Assembly: GCA_030765055.1 (NCBI GenBank) | Contig: CM060947.1 | Coordinates: 224,741,625 to 224,805,624, forward strand | DNA from: Mantis religiosa | Lineage: Eukaryota; Arthropoda; Insecta; Mantodea; Mantidae | Reading direction: 5' to 3' | DNA length: 64,000 bases | Part shown: positions 47,316-59,649 of the stretch, in pieces | Position numbering within the stretch: the stretch's first letter is position 1 | Layout: the number at the start of each line of letters is the position of its first letter | Program-made: the position numbers and the translations under genes | Notes under the pieces: generated by a model | The model's input: the letters and a program-made list of their open reading frames with translations, nothing else | What the model was told of the DNA's origin: nothing | Database searches by the model: none

Positions 47316-47567
47316 CTGTCTGTAGGCCGTAGGCCGCGCCGTGGCTCAGTGGTTAGACCGCTTGGCTCTCACCAAGGCGGCCCGGGTTCAATCCCAGGTG
47401 ACCGCAAAGTGAGATTTGTGCTGGAAAAAAACGGCGCTGGGGTAGGTTTTCTCCGGGATCTCATTCCTCCGGTGCTCCATCTTCATCTCATGTATCATCA
47501 GTGTCATCGCCTGCGGTGCCGTATGTAGTAAAAACGGGCATTAAACACTACACATCCCTGTCTGTAG
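47316..47567 (+). mobile_element. SINE family A with target duplication
   Basis: Plus-strand copy 47326-47557 flanked by a perfect 10-base duplication CTGTCTGTAG (47316-47325 and 47558-47567). Head 'gccgtaggccgcgccgtggc' with A box TGGCTCAGTGG and B box GGGTTCAATCCC, and the standard body. About 12 bases of the 'ggtttccccgccatctcatt' block are deleted. Ends 'cattaaacactacacat'. Confidence 0.93.
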
Positions 47568-47569
47568 AT

Positions 47570-48480
47570 TACTGGCATGTAAAATAACTTCCGAGGGACG
47601 AAATTCAAGGACACCGGCAGCATTGATGCCTTATCCAAGGCATGATATGGAACCCATAGGCGCCATACCAACCTTCTGTGAAAACTCAGGCCATTCATCT
47701 TTGTAAGACCAAACTATGTTATATGTATATTTATGATGGAACAATATGTTCATTTGACCAATCTCGACATGTTGGAGACTTACATTTTAATTATGAACAC
47801 AAAAAGAATTGTAGATATCTCGTTACTTTCAAAACCAACATCTATCACTATTTCCACCCTCATCTATGGATATATTCGGTAAAACAGCTGTCACAAATGT
47901 ATACAAAATAGAAAATTAACAAAGAATTTTAAACCAAACTTAGCAAATATAGAAATCACATATAAAAATTATTCAAAAATCTACATCATCACTGTAAACT
48001 CGTCATGTCATTTGTAAAAACAAACACGCTGCAACCACGGGCTGCTTGATTTACTGGCCTCGGAGGAAGGTGTTCAATTAAAAGCGATCACAATCTCCAA
48101 GCACGCCCTTGCATGTTGATGGACGGCCGTCGTTGATGACGCGTTGTTAGTCATGTGACTGTTAATTGCATTGTTTCCGTCATGCGTCTAAATTCGGATT
48201 ATTGTTGGTGCATTATCAATTTGACGGGTGTCAATATCTGTCCCCCACCTCATGTTTTAATCAACACCCGCGTCGCGTGAATTCAACTGTTCGTTTTTAT
48301 GTGCTTTTGTTTGGTTCCAAGAAATTCTATGTAACGAATTCATTTGGAATCCTAAAAGCATAAAGAACTTATATCAACACAGCTTACGTACGTTTAATAT
48401 TAATGCTGACATTACTATTATTACTATTATTATTGTTTTTACGTGATATGCATTTTTGACACTGGTCTTATTACCGCTTC
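47570..48480. other. non-coding stretch
   Basis: Nothing recognised. Confidence 0.5.
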
Positions 48481-48750
48481 TGAGAAAGGGAGACTGAAAA
48501 TAAATTTTCAGAACACAAAATATACAGTTATGGAAGGACCTGGAAACGTTTTAAAATAAATGACAAGATAATTCAACAAGTTGAACAGCTCAAATATTTT
48601 GGATCTATTATTCACAAATCTGGCTAAAGTGAAAAATATGTAGTTATTAAAATTAATCTTGAAAAAGAGAAGGAATTCAATAATTCTTTCGGAAAAAAAT
48701 TAACAACGAAGGCAAAATGGAATATTAATACACTGGAATAACGGATTTTA
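48480..48750 (+). mobile_element. LINE reverse transcriptase scrap
   Basis: The frame from about 48553 reads KINDKIIQQVEQLKYFGSII, then HKSG and a stop at about 48624, then in the same frame continues toward INLEKEKEFNNSFGKKLTT. This is the thumb-region block 'I..K.IEQV..FKYLGS.I...G' of RTE/CR1-like LINEs. No catalytic box is left. It is a different, more decayed element than the one at 7.6-8.9 kb. Confidence 0.75.
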
Positions 48751-48759
48751 ACTGAAGGG

Positions 48760-49160
48760 GGAGAAACTGCACTACTAATCCTTGTTTCAGATAAGCTTGC
48801 CTCGTATCTCTAAACGATCACGTGAACTTATCAACTCTCATTGGTTGCTATTGTAGTATAGACTGTTGTGCGGTAAAACTTAGTTCGTTACTTAACATGA
48901 TGATATATCTTTATATGTTGGAAGAGAATTGTCAAATTTATATTTTCATAACTGTTTGAATTAAATATATTACGCAACAGAGTTGATTTATCTGAAATGC
49001 ATGTTAATCCTTAACTGAAGTAAAGAGGAGGTTCGTTTATTCTCAAACACGTGGCACAATGGCACGTGATTTAGCGGTAGTGATGACATATTTGTTTGTA
49101 TGACTTTTATCACTGACCTTGTTTTGAACTGGATTAGTCATATATCACCATTCGAAGGTG
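48760..49160. other. non-coding stretch
   Basis: Nothing firm. An inverted CCAAT (ATTGG at 48839-48843) lies about 390 bases upstream of the transposase remnant; too little for a promoter call. Confidence 0.4.
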
Positions 49161-49230
49161 TGTTGTGCCGAGTGCGAGAGATAAATTATTTTATTGGTCG
49201 TTTATTGCACGTGTACTTATTATATGTATA

Positions 49231-49700
49231 ATGGCAGAGTCTACCGCCAGTGTTTCGCTGAAGCATCTCAAGGGAAAGCCTTTACAAAGCGGCGAAAAAC
49301 GAATTGTGGTGCATGTGTTTAATGCACTCACAGAGAAGAATCCGTCTCTGTCAGTGAGAGAAGTCGAACAGCTGTGCTTTGAACTTACAGATGTGTTAGA
49401 TGCGTAGGAACATCGCGACATGAAACTGAGACAACAGGAATACTTAGCACTCCAGGGGCGATATTGCTGTGTGGCGAAGACGTTATTTAAGGACAATCAG
49501 ACTGTACCGGGATACTAGTTGCAAAATATACTACCTTGACTACACTTGGGTGAATGAAGGACATACGAAAAGTAAAGTATGGCGTGACACAACTTTCAAG
49601 ACTAAAAGACAAGCATTTTTTTAAGGTATGTGTACTGGTTTAAAAAATCCCAGTGGAAAAGACCAAAGGCCTTTCATTATAAACTTGTTTCAGTTTCATT
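49231..49700 (+). pseudogene. decayed DDE transposase (DDE_3-like, insect type)
   Basis: An ATG at 49231 opens MAESTASVSLKHLKGKPLQS and continues GEKRIVVHVFNALTEKNPSL, SVREVEQLCFELTDV, then a stop at 49405. This is the N-terminal 'L.GK.L.SGEK..V.NVF' helix-turn-helix region seen in a family of insect DDE transposases. From 49523 another frame reads KIYYLDYTWVNEGHTKSKVW, RDTTFKTKRQAFF, stop, then CTGLKNPSGKDQRP. This matches the first catalytic block of the same family (Y.DETWVN.GHT...W.D), with Glu after the catalytic Asp changed to Tyr. The piece between (about 0.3 kb in relatives) is deleted and the rest of the catalytic domain is not found. Family match is from memory. Confidence 0.72.
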
Positions 49701-52345
49701 GCTCATTCATTCAGTTAAATTGAAACTTGAATTTTTGCATACCTTCATATCCTTATTTGTATGATTTTATCTATCTTACCGGCAATTATTATGACGTTTA
49801 CTGCAGGTTTAAATGTGACGTGAAGGCACCACCTACGGCCTTTAGCGCGAAAGCATTAGCCAAGGGGCGAGGGGGAAGGTAGTTGCACGCGGAGTGATAA
49901 ATGTCAGCGGGGCAAGGTGATATGAAACAGAGATTAGTGAAAAAATTAAAACAATAAATGAATAAGAAAAGGTGAAGCGTGAGAATATTAAGAACTCAAA
50001 ACTTCAGGAATTAGGACTGGAAACAGGTAAGAGCAAACGCTCATTAATGGCTGAAACCAATAAATATGGACACAAAAAGAAAATGAGGAAAGATGGCAAA
50101 AGAGTGTCGTCAACTGGTCAACTTCTGAAAAAAGGGCACATTTGCCTGGATAGATGAAGTCATACCACACAGAGAAGAAGATAAGAGAAACGGCAGCAAT
50201 AGGACAGAAAAACCTAGAGAATTGCAACTGAAATAAAAGGCAACCACTTAAAACTGGAAAGCCCATATAAACAGTAACTAATGATGATGAATGATCATTA
50301 TAATGATTATGATGTAAGTGAATAAAACGTGTCACCACTAAGTTGAACGTAACTATCGTATTTTCCTTGAATTCAATCGTTATTTTTTCACTTGATTGTC
50401 TAAAAAACAATAGATGGCTTTGGGGTATCATGGACTCACTACCGAAAATAATTTGTAAAACACCTGCACCAGAATCGGAAACTATTACTCCCTCAACTTT
50501 CTTCTTTCAATAAAAGAGGAAAAGCAAATATTGAGAGTGCAGATAAAGAAATAAACAATAAATAGAGACAATTATGTTAAGAAGCTTACAATGAACAATT
50601 ACTTTCTCTTAAAAGTATAAAATGCAGGTTACAGAAGGATGTATTTAAAGAGACCATGAGTGAGGACGCATTTTCATTTACTCTCAGAAGAATGAAAAAA
50701 TGTGGCACTTTGCAATTATTATATCAGGGGCTGGTACATTTTCCCAATATTCATGAGAAAGAGCATGTTAAATCACAGTTTTACCTCCTAGAAAATTATG
50801 TTATGGGAGGAATCAAATAAAAGTCTCAAAAGTGTAATTATTTTGCGCCATTGTTGTGTAAATCAATATTACTATATGGTACACCGAAAAGATGTCATTG
50901 CTTGCATTGACCTATTTACGATTTCAATTTTATTTGCCTTGCCAGTAGGTAAATAGTCAACTGGTTTCCTTAGAAAACTCCTATTATATCAGCTTTACAG
51001 ATATTACTATATACAGAGACTATTTTTCTACAAAACTGCTTTTGTTTTAGAGTTCCAAAAATTATATCTTGCATAACATGAGATGTTAAGATTTTTGGAT
51101 AGAATGGAATACTTCCGTAATGGTGGAGAAGGTAGAACTGAAGGCAAACTGAATCAGCTATTTAGCTGAGATGTTTGATGTATGTAGGTATTTGATTAAA
51201 CTGAAGATCTGCGATTGAAATGAGGACTCGACAGATTTTTTTCCACATTTTTTGTAGTCCTCAACACTTGCAGATACGTACGTACACCTGAGCCCTTCCT
51301 TTGCAAATTTCCTTTACTAGTTTCGGTTTCATTTCCAGTTTCATCGTTTGTACTGCTGTACGAAGATGGGTACTAAAAAGAATGAGTAGGTATATGCTTA
51401 GGACTTAATTTAATGGTTTATTTTAAGCATTTTAATGGCAACAATAATGTATCAACTGATGAGTAATTAATAGAGCTTCTATTTAGAATAGGACCGTAGT
51501 CCTATAAATTTAAATTAATATTAAAGGCGATAAGTTCGGACGTTACTGTCAAATGTATTATTTGTATATCAGGTTTAGAGGGTAGATATAATCTGGCGCA
51601 TGATGTCAATACTGCCAAAGGCTACTGGTTTTCTTCCCATTTCTAGCGAGGCGTAAATGGCTCTGTATCCCTTCCAGCACAGTCACGTGGTGCCCATGGG
51701 ATTGCCAGGCTTCTGATAGTTCCAGATCACCGGCATAACCTCGTGCCACGCTACAGTCCCACAGGAGTTCCCTCGCAACCGAACCGCCAGCACAGAAACG
51801 AAATCCTGAGTAACGACCGGGCTGACTTTCTGAAGGGAGGGGGAGCGTCCACGCGTGTGTATCTCTCCTTTCTGTTGCCTAACAATTGGTATCATCCAAC
51901 GTACACCAACATTCACATTAAATATTAACAATTAACTGCCGTTTTAATTTTTCATACACATACCAAGTAGTACAATATCCCACCCAACAATATGATATCA
52001 GTATTTCAACAGAAACACACGCTTTGCTTTAGCATGAAAAAAAATGATGATGACTACACGTGTGCATGTTTGTGAAAAGCGTAAGTCCAAAACATAATGT
52101 CGAATATACATCAAATTTGGTATCTGCTTCAGTATCTTCCCAAAGGGCGACATGGGGATTTCACAGAAAACCATCCCTTCGCAAACCACATATCACATGG
52201 AAGATTTTCGAAAGATTTTATTCTCTCAAAATTACATGGTTTTGATCAAAATATCACAGATCACACCATAGTTTTTTGAAATGGTCTGCTACGTGGAAGG
52301 AAAACACCGTATAAAAGCTACAGATTCCTTAAATTCCAAAAACCC
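49701..52345. other. AT-rich non-coding stretch
   Basis: No gene recognised. 51660-51900 is more GC rich and open in two frames, with no known motif. Confidence 0.45.
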
Positions 52346-52346
52346 C

Positions 52347-52552
52347 CTCCTCCTATGGATATAGTGTGACTGCCTCACATTCAATAGGTCCCGAGCTTGA
52401 ATCTTGGTCAGGGTAAGTAATGTGGATAAAGTTTTTATCTAACTTTTTCTCTTGTCCTGAAAGATAAATGTTGGGTAACTGAGTTCTTTGGAAGCTTGGA
52501 TTATTTAAGCATCATTCCACAGGAATGAATCAACGTCAAGTAATAATTTCGC
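52347..52552 (+). mobile_element. SINE family C, decayed
   Basis: Shows 'gactgcctcacattcaatag', 'gtcccgagcttgaatcttgg' (B box region, mutated to GAGCTTGAATC), 'gtggataaagtttttatcta', 'gaaagataaatgttgggtaa' and 'atcattcca', all aligning with family C. The head is poorly preserved. Confidence 0.75.
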
Positions 52553-52554
52553 AT

Positions 52555-54640
52555 TTCTATGTCAAGTGGGTTCAGAGAAAACGAGTGATGAACATAGCTA
52601 ATTTAACAGTAACGATATAGGCCTTGACGAGTTCCTTTAATGACGAAACACAGTGTCAAATCTCTGTAACAGGTGCGATGTAATATACGAAGACCAAGGC
52701 AAAAATTTAAGCTGCGAGTTTCACTATCAAACCTTCGTAAATTAAGCCAAATATGCCTCAAACTATATTAAAATAAAACTGCGTATTAACTGTCTGACTG
52801 CTTCATGGATTGTCGTGTGGGTTGTGAGAAAGTGAATTAATTTTTTAAAGACAAAAATTAAAGAATTTTCCTGTGTTATTTAAACGTTCTTACATGCACC
52901 TTAATGGAAGCGATTCAATAATGCTGTTTTGTGAGAGCGGGATGAAATTGATTCTACATGCATTTAAGGGAGATCGGAAATAAGTATAGTTAAATTTGTG
53001 TAACAACTGACGATAGATTGTAATCGAGTGGCGCCCGTTCATAGTCCCTCTTAAACCTTCTCTGTATAATAATAGAGGCTCCATAAAATGCATCGCACTT
53101 TCTCCTGGTTTGACGGCATCCATTATTCCAGAAATAATCGGAACAAAGTCAAAATCAAAACTGTAAGAGGTCGTCTGTCATCTTCCAAAAACCACAAAAC
53201 TCTAGCTGTAATAGTTTTCATTCTATAGAACGTTGTATTGTTGGAAAGACTTTGTGTGCACCCTATATAATGTGAACATAAACACTGTTAAAATGCCCAA
53301 AACCTTAACCAAACATTTTATTTGCAAAGTGCAGCATTACACAATAAAGGATTAAAGGGATTTTATAACCTCAATATAGTTCTTCTTCTGGAGCTTGCTG
53401 CTTGTTTGTTATTTCCCATAGGTTTATTTTGACTATAAATAAGTATATTTAATACATTTTTGAATTGATGGCTTTTGAGGAAACGTTTTAATTAAAGTGT
53501 ACTATAAACGTAATTTTAAAAACCATGGTAAAAAGCAGGGAGAGACAGAGTGTGAAACTTTGAAGGCCTTATCAAATAATGGAAAAGCATAAGCTCGGCC
53601 GTAGGTTCCATTATTTGCTGGAATAAAATAATTAAATCAGCGACTAGATATCCGAATATGGTGTATTTGATAGGTATCCATATTTTATTTTCCGTGTAGA
53701 GTTTGGACCGCAGCTAATTAAACCTGATGCTTTATGTTGCTGTCGTGCAGAGGAACGGGAAGCCGTTGACAACCCAGACGTGGACAGGGTCATGCTGTAC
53801 GGTTCTTCCGCCACTCGCGTTATGGCTAATACATACATGTTGTCGGACCTCGCTTTTACTCTAATTATTCAGACCGCCAGCGTAGTTGCTATGGGATTAT
53901 TTCCCAGCTGCACACTTTAAGGCGCGTTCGCTGCTGAAGCACTTTGTTTTTAACACGAAATAGATCAAATCCGCTGCATACAGGGACGTGAAACTTTAAG
54001 AGATTTTCCTGTAAGTAGGCAAGTTTGTCCCTGCGTTAAAGAAATACTGGCGGAAGACACAGGAGATAACTTCTGTACCTTACATTCCAAAGTAATCGGC
54101 TGAAATTCCGGTAATTGGACTATCTGACAGTTTATTTTGAGTATTGTTAGCAAGGCTATGTTAGAAATGTTTTGTTTTTACGTTAGGGACGTGAAGTATT
54201 GAGAATGACGTAAGTAGTACGGATCACAAAATATCGTTAATAAGTAACAAAGATAAAGGAAATGTTATAGGAAAAGAAATTACATATTAAACACTTATGT
54301 CCAAGATAGCTGCTGCCAACTTCGAAAGCTACTTTTTATACTTCATGTGCCTAATTCCTGAAGAATTCAAACCCTGACGTGTGCCATAGGATGTTTAATT
54401 GATTTTCACCTAAATGCCTCTCAAATCTTAGAAGCACGGAATGGTTTGGGTATTGCCCGTTGAAATAACGTTGTTGATAGCGCGGACAAGCCTTTTGCAT
54501 TTCAATGGGTTTCCCCATAGATGTAAAGCCTTTCACTATTGTTTGATCTCATTCGATGAAAAGTCATAACGTTTCAAAATATTATTTTATTGAATAGAAT
54601 GAAAAGTAAACGCTATAGTTGGCTTTTTTATTAAAAATTA
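52555..54640. other. non-coding stretch with one coding-like island
   Basis: No gene recognised. At 53751-53920 an acceptor-like CTGTCGTGCAG is followed by an open frame (EREAVDNPDVDRVMLYGSSA ... SCTL) that ends in TAA at 53918-53920. Its composition is GC-richer than the flanks. The opposite strand is open too, so coding status is doubtful. Confidence 0.35.
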
Positions 54641-54880
54641 ATGTCCTACAACGTTGCCATATCGGATGACGAATGAAACCGTTGAAATTATGCTCAAATG
54701 AACCACATATCATAGCGTTCGTGAGGCCCATAGGGCTTGGAATTACCCAACATTATTCTTTCAGAATAAAGGAAACCCCAGGTAAAACGTTACCCAGATA
54801 ACTCACCTGATCGAGACTGAATCTCGGAACCTCCTGAACCCAGGCAGACGCGATACTACTTACGCTATTGTACATCACGA
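54641..54880 (-). mobile_element. SINE family C, decayed
   Basis: Minus-strand copy: 'agcgtaagtagtatcgcgtc', 'tgcctgggttcaggaggttc', B-box-like GAGATTCAGTC, 'gagttatctgggtaacgttt', 'attacccaacatt' block, and 'caacgttgtaggacatt' at the 3' end. It has a small insertion ('catatcatagcgttcgtgag') not seen in other copies. Confidence 0.78.
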
Positions 54881-54884
54881 ACAG

Positions 54885-55364
54885 GTCATGCAGTACTATG
54901 GAAAGACAATTCTTAACTAACGAATGTGATGTTTATTGCTTTCGCGCTGTATATGGGGTGCTTACTTAGTAATTGCCCTGTGGCTTTAGCACAAAAGTGA
55001 TGCCCAAAGGTAAAGAATTTATGGATACATACGGAAATACACATCGATTGGATATATTTATCATAATTGAGATGTCATTTAAAGAGCTATTAGTTTTTGT
55101 ATTGTAATTTACTTGCACACAGTTGCATGCAATGTTTTCTATTTTTCAGTAGGCTACTTATAACTGTAACCAGCCAAAATGTTGTGTGCATTCAAAAATT
55201 ATATGTTGAAAATAAGCCCTTTGAGAGCTTGGAATCTGGAATTTCAATTCCATCATATAACTTCTTGGAAAGTTGACTAGAGACTGGTGTATTTTTCTTC
55301 TCATTATGAGGAAGCGTATTGTTAAGACGTGACTGCAAATATTTTCTCCATTAGTAAAATGAGA
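54885..55364. other. non-coding stretch
   Basis: Nothing recognised. Confidence 0.5.
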
Positions 55365-55368
55365 ATAG

Positions 55369-55727
55369 TGTCGCCAGGCCATTGTTGATCGAGGTGGCAA
55401 GGCATTCAAAGGGATGCGCAGTGCAGTGAGCAGATAAAAGCTCGCCGAAACAGCGGGGGGAAGGACAGGGATTTCTCGAGAGTTCGCATTTGTTCTAGCG
55501 GGTCTCGATAGTTTGAGACATTTCTGGAGTGTTAGTAAACTATAAAAAGGCAGCCCGTCCGCCAAAGTTAGTTAGTCAGTGATTGAACGCTTGCGAGAAA
55601 ACAGCTGTGTTTGTTGACCTTGTATGTTGTATTGTGTATGTGTACGAAGCATATTTACACGGAAATAAAGTGCAATTTTTTGTGTTTCTAACCTGGACTT
55701 TTGATTTCCCGAACCCACAAAGTCACA
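55369..55727 (+). mobile_element. solo LTR, 359 bp (copy 2)
   Basis: Proposed limits TGTCGCCA ... AAGTCACA. The 4-base flanks are ATAG and ATCG, so the target duplication is imperfect and the left edge less sure. Inside: heat-shock-element-like TTCTCGAGAGTTC (55473-55485), TATAAAAAGG from 55541, an initiator-like TTAGTCAGTG about 25 bases later, and AATAAA at 55664-55669. The last 70 bases ('acctggacttttgatttccc', 'gaacccacaaagtcaca') align closely with LTR copy 1. It is shorter than copy 1 by 135 bases, in the upstream half. No internal element accompanies it. Confidence 0.75.
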
Positions 55728-55731
55728 ATCG

Positions 55732-56445
55732 AAAAATAAAGTTTCTTAGAAACATTCTTTAGAGTAGTTGTTAGCGAAAGAAATGAGAATTTGACATTTT
55801 AAATATTCCTCGTGCCAAGTGCAGAATTTCAAAGCTACCAAAATTAGAGAGACTTAATTTTTAAAGTTTGACTTTCGATTCAGTATCCTGTATCCCTTCG
55901 TACCTAATATACAGGTTGTTTATAAGCAATGAGAAGAAAAGTGTAGACGAAAATGTTAATGCCAAGCTAAAATTTTGAGATTATGAGCTTTGGATAGCAG
56001 ATATAGTGCAACCATATGAGTGCTGCATGCGCTTATTATAAATCTGTCCTTAAGAAGCATTCTTCATTTGCGGTCACACAAAAAGTGCGTTTTACTGGGG
56101 ACATTTAGCAACGCGCATGTACTGGAATCGCTGTTATTTTGTTTACATACCCTACTGGCTACAAATGAACGTATTATTATTTGTCTACAGTAATAAGTAA
56201 TGGCTCTATTAATGAGTAGCGATAATGGAAACTAATCATTTCATGCGTGTATTGCACTGAACAAGATAATACTTGCAAATAATTTATTCCTTACCTAAAA
56301 ATGCTTATTTCTGTAATGACTTTCAAGACCACAATTTTCGGAACATTGTTTATCTGCGGAAAATATAATGAAACTATTTCTGCAACTGATTATCTCGATT
56401 AACACGAAGCGGGTGAAAAAATGAGGTTTTGTAAAAGCTCTACAC
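55732..56445. other. AT-rich non-coding stretch
   Basis: Nothing recognised. Confidence 0.5.
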
Positions 56446-56447
56446 AA

Positions 56448-56449
<2 letters not shown>

Positions 56450-56520
<71 letters not shown>
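56450..56520 (+). repeat. (AT)n microsatellite
   Basis: About 35 uninterrupted AT dinucleotides; self-complementary and able to extrude a hairpin. Confidence 0.97.
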
Positions 56521-56521
<1 letters not shown>

Positions 56522-56784
56522 GTTATTTGGTTTGCAGCTCAGCCAGAGGAAAATCATGACAGTTTTGTCTAAACTGAATGAACAGTACATAGTGATGTAA
56601 ATAAATATTATTTTTAAAGTTTCAAGGGTGACAACAAAATTTGGAAATTAAAATGTAAACTTCAGAGTGAATATATAAATGTTGATATAGAATTGGATCA
56701 GCAGGATTTTATTCTAAAGATATAATTTTAGAGGTAGTCTGTATAAGAAATTTAAATATATTTACATATTTTTTATATTTTTTT

Positions 56785-57010
56785 CAACAGGTTTAGCTGT
56801 TGTACCAATAGTGGACAGGAGACTAATGGGGCGGTAATTTTGAAGTTGCCTGGTGCTTGTCCCATGCTTATGGAGCATTATTACCTTAGCTCGTTTCCAA
56901 GTGTCAAGGAAACAATTTTGCCTCGGCACTCGGTCGGATGCTTACCCATTTAACATTTTACGCAATTTCTGCTGCTTGGAGCTCTCGTCTGAGTTACTGA
57001 CAGAACAGTG
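56785..57010 (-). mobile_element. Jockey/CR1-like LINE fragment (RT start)
   Basis: On the minus strand one frame from about 56906 to 56789 reads DTWKRAKVIMLHKHGTSTRQ, then LQNYRPISLLSTIGTT. This is the first RT block (W..A.V..L.K.GK....NYRPISLL...) of Jockey/CR1-type LINEs. Upstream, to about 57010, fragments of the preceding region are out of frame. Neither the endonuclease nor the catalytic YADD part is present, so it is an internal scrap of a different element from the other three LINE pieces. Confidence 0.82.
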
Positions 57011-58660
57011 AACCCTGAATTTCCTGGAAGGTTTTAATTTCAAATCTACCACATATGACCTAACATATTTGATAATTGCTCAAAGTGTACTCTATGCTCC
57101 TATAATGAAATAAATATGTTTGTTGCCGTGATCTGTGACGTTACAGGTAGCCATAGATATGCGGATTTTGTGAAAGGAATAAAAACAATAATTAAGAGGA
57201 CAAAGAGCTTACTTAGAGTAAATGTTTAAGTCGATATATGCGAAGTAGAGCAGTAACCTGATAATATTACATTGTTGAAGAATGTGTGGCAAAAGTATTG
57301 TGAATAAAGTACGGAATATTTTATAATAAAATCACTATATATGCGGGGAGTGAAAGCCCTATGAGTAGAGGTTAAATGAGAAAACAGATCATTTCATAAG
57401 CTTCTGTGCCCTTCTCAAATGGCATAGCACAATAACAAGATATGGCTCACTTGACCAACTAACAGATCAGAAAACAATTTCCATCTTGGCATTCACATAA
57501 AAGATACCAACTACATCGTTTGGGCTAATAATAATCAACGGACCTATGAAACAAAATGTGGAAAAGTGTTATTAAATATTTATTTTGATGTACTTCCTTT
57601 CTGAAATACAGTTACTTGTTCATTCGATATGTTCTCTGTATTCATATTGTATCCACTTTATATCTACAGGGACAAAACAAATAACATCTAAGCCATAAAC
57701 AATGAACAAAGTAAGAATATACCTAAAAACTTAATAGATAATAGTAAATGATAATCAGCGCAATAAGATGTTACGAGAGGTGCCATCTCTAGGCAGCAAG
57801 ACGCAGTTAGTGGATAGATTCTATATTTGATGAAATTGCGTGTCAAGCAGGATTCTTCTCCATTGGAACATACACATAACTAGAAATTGTCTGTTAAACA
57901 ATATAATACAGTGTATATAACACTAAAATGTTCTAGGTAATAAATACTATCTTCTCGAGTTTGTGTTCAAGAAAAATTTATGCTTTTTTCTGCTCCATGT
58001 TTAACATAAATGTTTTATAAGTAAATCAGTTACCTTCCGTTGTAGATACAAGAGAGATACCGGCGAATGAATTGATAGTGAAATTGTTCATAAAACGTTC
58101 TTCTAGTATCCATATTGAACAAAACGGGTTTGAAATTTGGTGGTGTGAATGTGAAACAGTTATCAAAAACATTATATAGCCTCTGTATCTGGAAAATAGG
58201 GCTTTCACATTCGTTCGGACCCGGAAACCTAGTTACCCGACGTTCCCTAAAACCCCACTTCCTCACTCACTCCATTTGTCTGTATTCAGGGATCTCTAAA
58301 CGTGTATTTTCCCAGAACTCGCTATCAGATATTTTATCTACTAGCAGCTATGTAAGTAGAAATATACAGAAATTTCACTTGTTCCAGCTTTGAGACTAGA
58401 AGTTCCCGTAATTTCAATTGATGATACATAACGCTTTGTTTCTACAAACTTCGTATCTATAATAAGAGATGTCTCCATAATCACGTGATAAAATATTATA
58501 TAAAATAGATTTTATTTTGAAAGAAACCTACACTTTTTGTCGTGTACGTTTGTTTATATGTTATATAGAAACAATTTGCAAGTTGGCACAAAATTCTTTC
58601 GGATAAAGACGTCTTTACCGGATATTACCAGAAAATTATAATAACATAATATTCACCCCT
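57011..58660. other. AT-rich non-coding stretch
   Basis: Nothing recognised. Confidence 0.5.
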
Positions 58661-58663
58661 TCC

Positions 58664-59381
58664 TTCGTTTGCGAAGGGGCTTCCTATCACTTCCGCCGCA
58701 AGGTGCGAGTTGAGTGCAGTGGTCCGTTTTTTGAATGCCAAGAGCTAAAATTCATCGTCAGTTATGCGAAGTCTATGGGCCACAGTGTGTGGACGTCAAC
58801 AACATGCGAAAGTGGGTCAGAGAGATCAAAGACGGACGTACAGACGTCCATGACGAACATCGTTCTGGTCGACTTCGGTTTCACCCGAAACAGCTGCAAA
58901 AGTGGAGCAAGAAATGCTTAAAGATCGGCGCGTCACAGTTCCGCGAGCTGTGCGAACTTATCCCTGAAGTCAGTAAGACTACGATTGACAAGATTTTGAC
59001 CGAACATTTGCATTATCGCAGGTTGGTCCCAAAATGCTCTCCTGGCCCAGTTCGGATGGGACATGCTCTCCCATCCGCCCTACAGTCCAGACTTAGCACC
59101 TAGTGATTATCATCTGTTTCCTGAATTGATGTCACACCTGAGAGGAACACATTTCCAGACCGACGATGATTTGGAAAACGAGGTTGAGTGCTACCTGCGC
59201 AAATTGGCGGGAGAGTACACAAAAATTACCACAGCACATGCATAAGTTCATCGATCGCAATGGTGATTACGTTGAAAAATAGCTGTAAGTTACGCCTTTC
59301 CATCAATGTAATATTCATTGGCAATAAACATGTTTTCTATATGAAATAAAATTGGAGACCTTATTTTACAGACACGCCTCG
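58664..59381 (+). mobile_element. mariner transposon 2, 5'-truncated and internally deleted
   Basis: Same family as the element at 29757. The right end on the minus strand is CGAGGCGTGTCTGTAAAATA followed by AGGTCTCC, next to TA at 59382-59383. The left end is missing: homology starts at 'gcgaaggggcttcctatcac' inside the transposase start, without an inverted repeat. It also lacks part of the catalytic domain. Confidence 0.9.
58681..59280 (+). pseudogene. mariner transposase, deleted and frameshifted
   Basis: N-terminal block AKIHRQLCEVYGPQCVDVNN and MRKWVREIKDGRTDVHDEHR, then a frameshift around 58870-58930, then FRELCELIPEVSKTTIDKIL and TEHLHYRR. After this the first two catalytic blocks are deleted and the next recognisable part is PYSPDLAPSDYHLFPELMSH (about 59078-59140) with the third catalytic Asp, followed by the tail DDDLENEVECYLRKLAGE. 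The third Asp is intact here, unlike in the mariner at 43.7 kb. Confidence 0.9.
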
Positions 59382-59501
59382 TATAATTAGGATTTTCTCT
59401 GTTAAATTCGCTTAAACGTATTTGTATGTTCCACGTTTTAATAATAACTCAAAGATAATAATGCTGCTGTCCTTTCTGTAAAAGACCTATGAGCAAGTAT
59501 G

Positions 59502-59649
<148 letters not shown>

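Noticed and set aside
50281..50310. ATGATGATGAATGATCATTATAATG run as a transposon end
   Set aside because: No matching inverted partner or target duplication found.
34960..55727. The two LTRs as ends of one 20-kb retrotransposon
   Set aside because: They differ in length by 135 bases and are diverged, have different target duplications, and the DNA between lacks gag-pol and contains unrelated insertions.
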